64,000 nt of DNA from Mytilus trossulus (Eukaryota > Mollusca > Bivalvia > Mytilida > Mytilidae): NCBI RefSeq assembly GCF_036588685.1, contig NW_026963296.1, forward strand, positions 868,001 to 932,000, in the 5' to 3' direction. The notes under the pieces were generated by a model. That model was not told the origin of the DNA, made no database searches, and saw only the letters and a list, made by a program, of their open reading frames with translations. A program made the translations under genes and the position numbers. Positions within the stretch are counted from its first letter, which is position 1. Every line of letters begins with the position of its first letter. Positions 46,975-59,321 of the stretch are shown here, one piece after another.

Positions 46975-47230
46975 TAAATAAACCCATCATAGATACCAAG
47001 ATTAAATTGTGTATTTACGCCAGACGCGCGTTTCGTCTACAAAAGACTCATCAATGAAAAAAAATTAATAAAAAGGCCAAAAAATGTTGGAGAGCATTGA
47101 GGACCACAATTCCTAAAAGTTTTATCAAGTACAGCTAAGGGTATCTATTCCTGATATAGAAAAGCCTTATATTTCAAAAATTCAAAAGTTTTAAATTAAT
47201 CAATAAATTATCTCAAATCATAAAAAGACA
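46975..47230 (-). repeat. Hammerhead-ribozyme repeat, copy 7
   Basis: Motif at 47017-47058 on the minus strand: UUGAUGA core, perfect stem II, GAAA and GUC kept, but the 5' strand of stem I is replaced by a U-run, so it is inactive. Confidence 0.6.
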
Positions 47231-47819
47231 CAAAACCTTTTAAAAAATTGTATGAACGTAATGTAGCTTTCAACGTTTGAGCAAATGCATTATATGTACT
47301 CTCACAGTAATTTTCTTTATCAAACCAAGTAACTTAAGGTTGAATGAGGTTTAAATCTACTTTGACTACCCACTGCACGGTTGGAGAAACTTGTCACTTG
47401 AAAGGTGACTGAATAATATTTATAGAATTGCGAAAAGTTCCTTAGATTGGTAAATAATAAATGTAACTGTTTGAAAACAAATTCATAAACTTATGAATAT
47501 ACATTAATTTCTTTAATAAATCATTAATCAAAACAAAAATCTATTAAAGTTATAAATTTTGTTGTATTGATTCAAAATTAAATCAAATATATATACGTGA
47601 ATATAAAATTGTAAACAATATCAGAGAGACAATCAACGCATCGATTCAATAGACTTGTTTGGAAGTGAAACATAATACAAAGGGATGTCACTCGTGTATG
47701 AAAATGACAAATCAAAAGATTGAATTAACAGAGCAGTCGAACTCCAACTTCCATGAAGATTCTTAATTCTAAATATTACGAACAGTAGTTAATCTACGAT
47801 ACCGTCAGGTAGATACACT

Positions 47820-47970
47820 ACTTCCTTGTTTCATGTATATCTCCTTAGCTACATGAACCTGTAAGTACGAGCTTTTTTTCTTGTCCTCATGTATGTCTCC
47901 TTGGTAACATTGATACATGTATCTGGTCGAAAAGGCATACTTCCTTATTAAAATATCTGTATTCTTGCAA
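47820..47970. repeat. Isolated units related to the 32.8-33.5 kb minisatellite
   Basis: TGTCTCCTTGGTAACATTG and ATACATGTATCTGGTCG repeat the minisatellite wording in two or three decayed units. Confidence 0.65.
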
Positions 47971-48772
47971 TAGTAACGATATGATATACTTCCTTGTCCC
48001 CATAACTGTCTATATTGTTAATATCAATTTGACTTGTTTGAGGTGGATCATGGGTAAATATTTCCTCAGATAGACTTTATTTCATACTTTACTAAAATGA
48101 AGACTTTTCGAAGCCATTATCATAATATAAAATATATATGAGGTATGGATCACCATGCTATTTTGTAAGCGACATGTAGCAGTCGTGCAAAATTGTCTAA
48201 ATTTGTATTGATTGTTCTTGAAAATACACATGTTTGTAAAATAAAGGAAATTTACGAGATAGAATTTCAAAATATAATATGAGAAGATACGAAAAAGTAA
48301 AAATGGTATCACCGAAATTGTTTTCTTGCTAATGAAAACTCCCTATGATTCTAGTATGATTTTTTTTACCATAAGAGTTATCTCTTCTTAAATGGCCAAA
48401 TTGAAACATTGCTTCTATAAGGCAAACTACTAGACCGAATGTGTAATGATATTTTACAATCCAAGAAGATGGTAAACAGTAAATCTTCCTTAACACTTTT
48501 ATCAGGTCTTGTATGTTTATTGTCACTTGTGTATTATATTATGATTCAATTTACTTTTGCAAATAAAGATAAAATTATCTATCTTTTTATCGGTTTGAAA
48601 TAAAAGTGAAATAATAGGATCGTGGCGTAGACTGATGCGAGTATTGATTACAAAAATAAACAAAATAAACGTACAAATGTTATCGTGGAAAACAGATTAA
48701 TATGACCCTATGTTACATGATTATCTTATACAATAATCACTTCATAAAATATTCATGTCTTCTTTTTTTTAG

Positions 48773-48831
48773 GACTCACAGCACGTGTAGATGAATTAAA
48801 ACATCCTTGGCTGTCAAACGCTTTGGTTTAA
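48773..48831 (+). CDS. Possible terminal exon of a protein kinase (weak)
   Basis: After a pyrimidine-rich acceptor (CTTCTTTTTTTTAG), a phase 1 frame reads LTARVDELKHPWLSNALV and stops. Preceded by a split Arg codon it would give RLTA...HPWL, the usual end of Ser/Thr kinase domains (subdomain XI). No other kinase exon was found within several kb, so it could be an isolated or relic exon, or chance. Confidence 0.3.
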
Positions 48832-49196
48832 GTGTTTCTGATGAAGGTCTATCCAGAAAAGCGTGTTTAATGTTAGTGCATTTATTTGCATAATGTTGTT
48901 TCTATCTGTCGAAGCAGATATGGTCAATCAAAAATGCTGTTTATTAATTGTTTTTAGAAATATTGAATATATAGCAAAAAGGATAATTTCATTCTCATAG
49001 CATGCATAGGTTTTTGTAAAATTGTACTAAATATTCAAGTGATATTTTCCATCCTACGCAAATCTATACAGGTATATATGTTGATTTATATTCTTTGTTT
49101 TTACTTTCATGTCTCCTGTGAGGCATAAGAAATCACGTTTTATAATTTAAAAGACAATATGCATTGTAAAAACAGTATATGGTATTAAAAACATAA

Positions 49197-49454
49197 CTAC
49201 AGACAATTATTGAAAATATTAACAAATTTAATAACCATACATATTTAGATGACGTTGCTCTCCAAAGAAGCCTGCTGACTTTATTTTCCCTTCATAATAA
49301 TTTAGATTTCCGTAACAGTGCTAGTTTAATACTCAAGTGCCTGTTCATTTCGACAAGCGATGGCAATTTCTTTACAATCGGTCCAGATCTGCAAATTTGT
49401 TTTTACCATCTGTCTTTTACAATGTTTTCATTGTGGAGAATACGTCATTATTAA
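49197..49454 (+). CDS. Unrecognised 85-codon open frame without ATG
   Basis: An open stretch with protein-like composition (LDDVALQRSLLTLFSLHNN, ILKCLFISTSDGNFFTIGPD). A second frame, 49337-49528, overlaps it and ends at a good donor (GTAAGT at 49519). It may be an exon of a diverged gene, or noise. I do not recognise a family. Confidence 0.2.
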   Translation, partial: LQTIIENINKFNNHTYLDDVALQRSLLTLFSLHNNLDFRNSASLILKCLFISTSDGNFFTIGPDLQICFYHLSFTMFSLWRIRHY

Positions 49455-50433
49455 TTACGTACAACAGAGGATCGTTCGATGTATCGATAACTAAACGGCG
49501 TATGTTGTTTATCTATGTGGGTAAGTAACACAGGAGCAAAAAAAGTCCGTTGACATGGTGTGGGTCCACTGAGAGTGGCTTTAAAATTTAGAGCCACAAA
49601 CTTTGTCTATATTTTTGAAAATTGAATGGAACATTACTTAGACAGTTTAAATTACAAAGCAAACAACTTTGATTCAAGAGTGAGATTGGCGTATATACAG
49701 GTCAAACTTATGGTTGAATCTTGGTATTAAAACGTTTGTAAAACTTTATGACATAATTGTTTTCTTCAGATTTTGCAATGCCAATCACTGATCAAAATTA
49801 GTTGCTTATAAAAAGGGGGCATAATGCCTTTTACATTAAATGAACGGGAAATTCAGAATCGGTGGATCAGTCATATTTAAATAACTACAAAGTGCTTCTC
49901 TGTCATTTGATGTTGATTTCGTATAACTCCAATTGGTTATCATCTCACACAGAGTTGTTTGAGTTTGTGGTGCTAATGTATTGTTTCAAATTTTCAATAT
50001 TCCTTGCAGTTATTATAAAATGGTAAACAATACTATCAAACACTCTTAATTTTTGTAGGTCCTTAATTGCCATCATTTGCAAGCCAGGGCTGACTTGACT
50101 AACTTTTACCTCTCTATTGTAAAAAGTATTGGAAATAATAGAAACAATTGATCGATAAATAATAATCATCACATCGTTATTAACTGACATTTTTTTCTTC
50201 TTTGTTACTTCATAAAAATGTACATCAATTGACTGAGTCCTCGATCAACCGTTTGACGTCCTAGTGTATAAGTGACGAGCTGTAACAGCTCGATAAACAT
50301 GTGATTTTTAATATTTGATAAGATATGCATCTATCTTCATTATCTATAAAACCAATTACATTGTATTATCTTTCAGTATAAACCTGCAGTTTGTATATTA
50401 TATCTGATATCAATTGCTATCCTTTCTTTTAAG

Positions 50434-50452
50434 GAACAAACACCCAGAAAAA
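50434..50452 (+). other. Possible 19-nt microexon
   Basis: A strong acceptor (CCTTTCTTTTAAG) and a strong donor (GTAAGTACC) enclose only 19 nt. No partner exons are identified. Confidence 0.2.
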
Positions 50453-50453
50453 G

Positions 50454-53334
50454 TAAGTACCTTTTTATAGAAAATATATATTAATTTTAACACAATTTGT
50501 ATTTTTCACGTTACAATTTAAATAAATAAATTTTGAAAATACTCTGTTTTAATGACGTTTGCAACATCAATTCATTAGAGACCACTAAGTTCAATTGGGT
50601 ATAAAATTTGTTCTATTGATGTTTTTGGAAATCTGAGACACAGTTTTGGAGGTCTAGCTGTGTTGTACAAGAATCTATAAAATATTTTGAGATGCTATGA
50701 AAAACAAAGACGCTAAATTCATTCAAGTGTGGACATCACAATATAGCGACTAATTACATAATAATTAATTATGTAATAATTATGTCATAATGAAATTTTC
50801 ACAATTTGAAAGACTAATCTTTCTTCTTTCTTTTGGTACCTCATTTATAAAATATAAAGAAGGATGAAATGAATTACATCAGTTTAAAGTTGTCTGATTG
50901 GGAGTGAAAAAATCTTTGTATTGTGCTACCTTAATCTAACCAAAAGTTTGTCTTTTATGACACTATCGTAAACCTACAAACATTTGACACCATCGTAAAC
51001 CTACAAACATTTAAACAAGTGTTTATAAAACATACCAAAACTTTTGTAATATAATGTTATTTCTGTTCTTTTTTCAACATTAGTTTTCTTTTCGAAAGTA
51101 AAATATAATATTGATTTGAAAAAAAAAATTGATATGCCTGACTTTTAATCATATTGTTACGATTTTTTTTCTATTTTCCGAATTCGACATAAATGCTATC
51201 ACCATCACCAAAATGTATAACCATCATTTTCAAATACTTCATTTCAATTGACTCTGGTTTGAAATAAATATCATGTTGTCCAATTTCTGCAGTGATTGTC
51301 TTTCTAGAATATATGTTCCGATGAAGTCTTGTTACTTGGATTTTTTTCATGTTCTATAACACGCCGTTTCGCTTGCTAAGTTATTTGATATTGTTTGCGT
51401 TGCTTTTATTATGGTTTTTTTTCTTCTTCCTGTAAATTGCTATGTTTTCAGGAAACAAACATAACACAAACAATGCAAACAGAGGATACAAAGAGATAGG
51501 ATATGACGATCGAACAAGGATCACATAACAAGGATGTAAAATATGACACAGTAGTTTAACCAATGTTAAAATAAACACAGAACCCCATGCCGTCTAGAAC
51601 TATGACCCCCGGATGGTATTTTCTATGTTATATTTATGCAATATTTGTTAATATATATTTTGACTTTTCCCCGACTTGGACTAACCGCGTTTGACTTATC
51701 ACCAGGTTTGTAGTAACATGAGTAACACGACGGCTGCTATCTGTTGATCAGGATCTTCTCATTCTTTCGGTGAACCTTAAATGCTCAAATTTTTTGGTAG
51801 GGTCGTTTTGCTCATTATTTTTGTTTTGGTTTATGTGCTGTTAATTGTCTGTTTGTTTGTCATTTTTTGTGTTGTCTTATCATGGCGTTATCAGTTTATT
51901 TTCGAATTGTGAGTTTGAGTGTCCGTTTGTTATCTTTTGGTTCTCTTTCACACAATTCTATATACCTTTTCTTAGTATCTGTCACTGAATTTGTGAGGAT
52001 GATAGTAAAACAACAAAAAAAGAGAAGAAGCTACAACTAATGTACATTGAGGTAACTCAGGTTAACATAAATATTACGATAAAAGTATGTTATCAATTAG
52101 TTCAAATTTCTGTTAATTAATAATTACCGTTACGAAATCATGGCCTTGTTCTAGATCAAAATATGTGAACCGTAAGGCGATAATGTTACCAACACAAACT
52201 TCAATCTTCTAAGTCTCATGCATTCCATTGTTGTACGAAATTTGAAACCCTGGTGAAGAAATGTTTTCCCGAAATGTTTCTGAAAAGAAATTACGCAAAT
52301 TATTATGCATTTGAACAAATGACTAACGAAACGTTTTTGGTGTTTGATTACTGTCTGATACATTGTAATGATGCGTTGAAAAATTTGTTGTATGCAAATG
52401 TCAATTTCAATATTGTTATTAAATTATATTAGATCATTACCTTATTAAACATTGCTTGCCTTGAGAGAACAATTTCTTTCTGCACAACAAATCCATTCTG
52501 CACGCTTTTGAGATGCATTATTCGATAGCCTTGTAGTGGACCAGATAGTCGTAATTGATTATGGATAAATAATGCAACGTCAATATTCTTTTCGTCAAAA
52601 AAGTGTGTGTACAAAGAGTCTTTTCTTTAATGTTCTCATCGAAATAATTATCCCGTGCAGCAATGCCAGAAAATGCAGTATATCCTTAATATGAGGAAGG
52701 CGCTACCTTAAATGCCAGCTTTATACTAAGACAATGTCCAATGTATTGATGGTTGTTTGTTGTTTAACGTCCAGTGGCAAATATTTGATGCATGTTCAGA
52801 ACGAATGTCGAAGGCTACATTAACGTATTGTTTATGTCTAAAAGAAAGTTCAGATGGAAAATGTTTAGGGAACAAACATAGAACTTGAAAAGGCATGAGG
52901 GGTTATGCTATTTTTCCTGAAAAAATATTCTGATTCCAAAATTGATGAATAAAAAATCTGTTCAAGCATAGGACAAAAAAAATATTTTGAATCCAGATCT
53001 TTACCAAAAATGATTTTATCTATCAGGTATGCAAAATAAATTTAACTTTTATATATCTAAAAACATAAAAACTTCCCAAACCGCACATATGTCAGTTTGT
53101 ACACAGTATTTTTTTAGGTGATAATTATTATTAAGGTCATATTTGCCAATTTGACTGTTATGATAAACCTTAATACTAGTGTTAAATTTTGACTAAATAA
53201 TTTTAATTGATATCGCTGAAGGGTTTCGGTAATAAAAATCTGACTCGAATAAAAACCATTTGTATTTCTGATCATCTCAAGTTTGTGAGTTCTACATAAA
53301 TATCATGTACTATTAAATTCTGAGTCGGTTTTAG
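50454..53334. other. Non-coding stretch
   Basis: Holds a type B PLE tail (51830-51955), a roughly 32-bp direct duplication near 50956-51013 (ATCGTAAACCTACAAACATTT-like) and an AT palindrome near 50752. No supported exon. Confidence 0.35.
51830..51955 (+). repeat. PLE 3' tail fragment, type B
   Basis: CTGTTTGTTTGTCATTTTTTG, CATGGCGTTATCAGTTTATT and TTGTTATCTTTTGGTTCTC match the tail end as at 25133-25262, with more changes. Confidence 0.55.
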
Positions 53335-53758
53335 GCCATAGTTATTATATTTTTAGTTTTACGAAATTTTTTGACAAAACCAATGGGTAGGAGGACGAAA
53401 AAAAAACAAACAAAAAAACTGCTGCTGCTGATTTTTTTTTTAATACCAACCGTCAATATCAAAATTTTTTTTTTTTTATTTCACCAGGAGATTTTCTACT
53501 AGTGTAACAACTATTTTTTTCTTTTCTTGACAAAGTTTGAATTGAAAATCAATGTGCAACAGCTTACTAAATCACCAAGAGCATAAATTTAGATTCTTTC
53601 ATGCAGTTATGAACTTTTTTTGCATGAAAAACACTGGGTCGGAGGAGAAAAAAAAATAAAAATCAATATTTTTAATTTTTTTTTTTTTCCTATTTGGCAA
53701 AAATTAGGGTAGGAGGGTTCGTAAAACTAAAAATAAAAAAACTACAGCCCAATATGGT
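53335..53758. repeat. Palindromic repeat, about 420 bp
   Basis: Outer ends are inverted (CCATAGTT...TTTTTAGTTTTACGAA on the left, complement ending near 53758). The interior has A/T runs and two GGGT(C/A)GGAGGA-type words. Looks like a foldback miniature element; no clear TSD. Confidence 0.5.
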
Positions 53759-54589
53759 TTTATGTCCTTTCTTGCATATATTTGTTTTTGTTTATACATG
53801 TACATGATGTAGCTTACTTTTCAAGATCTTATATGACAGCAAAAAAAAAAATGGAGAATGGAAATGGGAAATACAAGCATGTCAAAAATTTGCTTTCCAG
53901 TAATGCTTAATCATGTCATAGTTGTTTTCAAGAAGACACATTTGGTTTTAGACAATAACTTGAGTATAAGATAATGGATCTCCATGACATTTCACTAGGA
54001 GGTTCAATACACAAAAGGAAGATTATAATTGATTTTGGGGTTATGATACATGTACATTATTATTGGGGGTATTATATTTTTTTATTTTGGGATTTTCTTC
54101 CAAAAATTACCTTATTTACATTGATTATACTTATCTAGTATATATATAGATACAACAAATACTGATTTGGCAGGAGATGCACTTAAAATAGGGTGTTTTT
54201 AATATTTTATCTGTAATTTGTGTATTTTCCCTATGATATGTACTTCTTGATAATGTCTCTGTGAGTATCAAGATAAAGAAAATATATTTGGTAAGTATAT
54301 ATTCACATTTGACATGCGCCAGTGCGAGGCAAAAAGGATCTTCTTTCCCTTTAATTCCAAATATTGCAAAAGATTTTTTTCTCTCACAAAAACACATGAG
54401 TGGTAAATAAAACACTTGTCATTGTTTGACACTTTTAGCAATAACAATTTAGTTTAGCCTGTTTAAATGTTTCACTGATTGTATGAAAATTATAACAGAA
54501 AATGTACAAAACTCTTGATAAAATTGCATTATCTGCAGATTTATTGATAACTTTCCTCAAGATATATTCACAAGGACATAGAACTAACA

Positions 54590-54735
54590 TATTGTATTGA
54601 AATTGAAAGGGGGGGTCCAGAATTCAGAACCCCCCTTTTTTGGCCAATCAATGCATTTGAATGGGCCCCCCTCCCCCCCCTTTGTCCTGTGTTGGGAACC
54701 CCCCTTTTTAAAAATTGCTGGATCCGCCCCTGTAT
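54590..54735 (-). repeat. GGGG/CCCC-rich dispersed repeat
   Basis: Runs such as AACCCCCCTTTTTT and the end TGGATCCGCCCCTG, which I recall from many invertebrate sequences. Single copy here. Confidence 0.4.
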
Positions 54736-57700
54736 TGTCCATGCTATTCTGATCTGAGTTTTTATTAATACATACATGTATACTGGCATGGCTGGTGCTG
54801 TTTCAAGTTGTCTTCTTTTTCGGTTTCTTCAGAAGTATTTGTTTAACCTGTTCGGTCACTATGAAGTGTTACAATTCTTATTTAGACGCAACACATAAAT
54901 AGTGACCAAAAAGGTACTGCTTTCACATGAGAGAAGCTACAAAAAAAATTAAATGTACACATTTTCAATATTTTTGTAGGACTTATTATCATATGAAATT
55001 AAGGAGATATGTAGTTAGAGACTTCTGCTGAATAGAAATATTTGGGTCTACCTGCTACCTGTTTTCAAATTAGTCCATATTGAAGTTTAAAGGATCCAAA
55101 ATTAAAATATGTTTGATTTCAACTGACAAAAAAAATTGTGTTATTTAGGGACAACATCAAAAGTTTAATGTAGGATACAAAACTTAATTCAGATAGTTTT
55201 ATTTACTGACCCCCCATCCCCCCTCTTAACTTAATTTGGTAAAAATTGATTGACCCATATGGATATATGTAAAATCAATGTAGGTTAAACAAAACTTGCA
55301 GCAAGTTTAACCCCCCACCCCCAAACTATTTGAATTCAGTTTTTTATCCTTCATTGATCTTTTGATGTCGACTCCCTTATATGCTCAATATACATCTGCG
55401 GTCGTATCAGGCTGTGCATGGCAAAGCATTTTATTGCCTTTATTTTGTACTTTTTTGTTTGTTTTGGTCATGAAAATAAATTTGCAGTTCTGTTGTGAAG
55501 TTGCTAACATGAAAGTACACAAATTGCATCTATATTGTGAGTTTTTTTCACCAACTTTTTCTATGAACCAGACAAAAGTTTATTTTGTGCTTATTTTTTA
55601 GAATATCCTTGTTTACAATATAGTTACACGGCCACCAATTTAATTTTGAGTTCATCCAGAGTCATAGAAAAATGGGTTTCAACTGACCTCCAAACATTCC
55701 ATGATTCTGTAATGAGGTCAGTACCCAAATTTCATACATCATTACATTTTATTTCAAATCCTTAAAACTGGAATTAAACAAATATTTTGTTTTATTAATT
55801 TATTTCTTCAAATATTTCAATAAATTTGACATTATACCATGCTTAAACTTTATGTTTTGAAGAAAAGGATGCTGGTAACAAATTTAATTTACTCATTTTA
55901 AGAAGATGATAATTAGATAACTTCACATGGTGAAAGAAAACTTGTAAGATTTCCAGGTTTTTTTGTTGAATAGGTGCAATTTTAGTTACTGAGACAGAGT
56001 ACAGTTTTGGTACTGTAATGTTATATAACCATAAGTGTGTATTGCTAAATAGGTTCAAATGTGAACCTGATAGTGATATAGTGATAAAGTACTTGGTAGA
56101 GTGAAAATGTTTTTTGATCAGGTTTAAACTGATGCATAAAATATACAGGTGACTGTTGCAGCTTGAATGTTTAAGGATGTAGCCCACAAATATGATAATC
56201 TCCAAAGTAATGTATGCCCTGTACATGTATATACCTATCAAAGTCATGGTATTATCATGGGTTATATTATGAAATTAACTCCCATCTTCCCATAAATCCA
56301 ATTTTGGACAATATGAGAGCATACAATAATATAGTTTTTACTTAAATGTACTACTCAGACTCAAGTCTCCAAGTCTCCTTTTATGATTGAACTTAGAAAG
56401 AGAAAACAAAACAGTCTCCATCTCCTGGGACTGTATCTATTAAAGGGATATATGTGACATAATCAGTGAAAAGATTTGTTGAGAGTTTGCCAAAGGAAGT
56501 TATGAAAATAAATTTGTAGCTGTGAAGTTGCTAACATGAGAGTACCCAAGTTGCACATTTATTGTTAGTTTTTTAACCAACTTAAAAAAAAAACCAGACA
56601 GATTGTGAATTATGGGGGGGGGGGAGGTTAATCATTAGTTTTGAATTAGTCTGTGGGTTTCATGACTTACCGTGATCAACAGTATAACCAACGTCATTAT
56701 CACTGTTCTTTTGTATGGGGAATTATGTGGCAGGTGAACATAAGTAGTCATGGTCAACCACAACCGGTGCACTGGAGTCTACCCCGCATGCCGCATGGCC
56801 ATTATAAAAAAAAATCCGAAATGTATTACTTGCAGAGTTTTTTATTGTGTTCCCATGACTGGACGGAACTTTTACACTAAATATGTTATCGTTTACTTTG
56901 ATGTTGTGACTTTTAAATGCAGTACCTGTTATTATTTAGGTGATTTGTTTTGACCTCACTGATAATGGAATGTTGTAGCAGACGAAACATGGCGTCAGAT
57001 GTTGTTGTCCTAACTTCGGTAATTTCCGTGGTACGATAAAATTCAAATAAACTACAAAAGTTACCAAAATTTCTGAATTCTTGTTTTTGCAAACAAATAA
57101 AAATTCATGACGTAATTAACATCGAAATTATCCCGATCTGTCCCGTTTTTTCAAGATCGCGTTGAAACGAGAATTTTGGTAGCCATTAAAAAAAAAAAAT
57201 CGTACGAGATTTAACGAGAGTGACGAAACTTTTCAGATGGGTCGTCTAGCAAGAGTTATCGTTCTTTGTCCCAAAACGATGCTTCTACCATAAGTGCCAG
57301 CATAGCTGGCATATAATTTATTCCATACATGAAATACGTGAAAATCAGGTCCATTATCTTTTGATGATAATACGAACTGTAAATGCAAGCAATTTTATAG
57401 ACATAAACTGTATGACTGACAGTTCTATGAACCATTTAACAAAAGTCGCACGCTTAAGTTTCAGAGTTATGTGCACAATTTAAAAATGTTGTGCGCACAT
57501 GTTTAAAAAAGTTGTGCTCTCAAGTTTAAAAAAAGGTGCGTACAAGATTTAAAGGTTTGCGCACAAATATCCATCATTTCATCTTTGGCACTTGAGGAGC
57601 TCCATTTGAGAGTACTTTATAAGACAGAAAAAAGTGTTTATCAATTTCAGTCCCCTGAAAGTTTTTAAAATTTTGTCATCCGTAAATAAGTAATCAAGCT

Positions 57701-58024
57701 TAGTTGTTTCATCATTTATCATATTCATATTTCATGTGCTCTGCCAAAATGCTCTGATACTGTCACAAGAACAACATTTAATCTTCCCATTCAATATCTG
57801 TAATTCTATCTATAACTCGAATTACCACTAATCATTTGAAAACGTCACAACATCGATCACTTCGGTTTATGTTCAATATTGCTTTTATCTTTTGTTAAAA
57901 CATAGCTTCAAATATTCCCAAGGTAAAACAGACCAATTAACACATACTACGCATCGTATAACGTCAGCGCATAGTAACCACATCCGCATTCAAAGCACAC
58001 ACTATTGAAGACAATCATATTTGA
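54736..58024. other. Non-coding stretch with one diverged direct duplication
   Basis: 55470-55600 and 56500-56615 share ATGAAAATAAATTTG, TGTGAAGTTGCTAACATGA and ACCAGACA. Frames of 75 and 67 codons at 56653-56953 overlap each other and are not recognised. A GTTGTGCGCACA-rich segment lies near 57490-57560. No supported exon. Confidence 0.35.
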
Positions 58025-58355
58025 ATGCTTTGCGTACACACAAGAATTATGATATCTATCATAGTTATATGTATGCACATGATGTCCGTTGCTGTACTAA
58101 GTGAATTAAGATTAAGATTTATCTCAGCGCACCATAAACTTGAATATGACAATAAGTATGAAGTAGAGAACGCCATTGGAGCCTATCATGTTAGATTTGT
58201 AGGAGGATGCGGTATAAAATGTGTATCAAATACGCGTTGTTTATCATACTTCTATCACAATCTGACAGGAATGTGTATTTTACACTCAGATTCGTTCACC
58301 CATACTGTGATGTCATCGTCAGCGAAAGGGTGGAAATTTTACCTTTCACAAGAAC
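58025..58355 (+). CDS. First exon of a second PAN/apple-domain gene (partial)
   Basis: ATG at 58025, or more likely 58049, opens a signal peptide (MISIIVICMHMMSVAVLS). A PAN/apple-like domain follows with C-x3-C-x5-C-x12-C spacing (GGCGIKCVSNTRCLSYFYHN, then MCIL) and the usual Trp near the end (AKGWKFY). The exon ends at a good donor (GTAAGTCT from 58356) in phase 1, the same phase as the EGF exons of the 11.2-20.8 kb gene. The remaining exons are not found before 64000. A short in-frame tail from an acceptor at 58995 would stop within about 22 codons, but it lies against a palindrome and is not accepted. A secreted or surface recognition protein is inferred. Confidence 0.7.
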
Positions 58356-58429
58356 GTAAGTCTACATAAATTTATGTACTAGTAACTTCGCATTTTCTGT
58401 GTTTTCAAAAGTTTAACCTTAGTACCTAT

Positions 58430-58760
58430 GCTGAGTGTATTCACACCAACTGGGTCGATGCCACTACTGATGGATAATTTCCTTCCCGTGCGTATCACCA
58501 GCCCAGTAGTCTACATTTGTGTGTTGACATGAATTATCATTGTTAAGGTCATATGAAAATTAATTGTTGACAAAACAGTACCTTTTTCGAAATATTAAGG
58601 ATTTTATACTCCAATATTTGGCCCTCAGCGCTCTTCAACTTTGTACTTTTTTGGGCCTTTTAAACGTTTATGATTCGAGCGTCACTGGCGAGTCTTTCGT
58701 AGACAAAAAGCACATCTGACGTAAAAATGATATTCCTGCTATCTATTATGAGTTTATTTA
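58430..58760 (+). repeat. Hammerhead-ribozyme repeat, copy 8
   Basis: Near full unit: the ACTGGGTCGATGCCACTAC and TATCACCAGCCCAGTAGTC blocks, then body, then the motif at 58677-58721 with decayed core (CUGGCGA, AAAA, AUC). Lies in the presumed first intron of the second PAN gene. Confidence 0.6.
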
Positions 58761-59045
58761 TAATGCTATCTATCTATTATATGTCACAAAAAATACAACG
58801 GACAATCTTCTCTAGACATTAAATTGTATTAACAATGAATATGTTCTTTACCATGTTAGTATTTGGACAATATTCGTATACTCAAATGGTCTGTTACTGT
58901 ATGTCGACTTTATGAGAATATAATCGTTTAATTATTAACAGGCCGGACCACAGGAATATTTTGTATATGTTTATTTTCTAATAAATGCTTTTAGTTCAAA
59001 CTTCAACCGCAAGAATACACAGTTCGTTCTTCGAACCAAAATCGA

Positions 59046-59225
59046 CAGAAAAAAAATAAACTTGCGGAAAAGATGGTATACCGCAATCATTTGGCCTTCC
59101 AATTACCGTTTCGATTCCTAACATCACTGAACAGACATTAATTGTCGAAATCCGGATATGGTGTACAAGTGTTTGCAACTCATGATTGGGGTATACCATC
59201 TTTTCCTCAAGTTATTTTTTTTCTG
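59046..59225. repeat. Inverted repeat, arms 45 bp, spacer 91 bp
   Basis: Left arm 59046-59090 and right arm 59182-59225 are inverted copies (GGAAAAGATGGTATACC in the left) with about three differences. No gene inside. Confidence 0.75.
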
Positions 59226-59321
59226 TTAATAAATTAATAATAAGATCCATTTTGTTACATCTGGTGATCAGTTTAATTGGTAATCGCCAATGGCATTCAG
59301 CAGGTTGTAAGAACATCAGTT

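Noticed and set aside
56653..56953. Cys-containing frames as a small secreted peptide
   Set aside because: Two overlapping frames, no signal peptide, no family match and no splice context.
58995..59062. Terminal exon for the second PAN gene
   Set aside because: An acceptor-like site and phase-compatible frame exist, but it is short, lysine-rich at the end and runs into the 59046-59225 palindrome.
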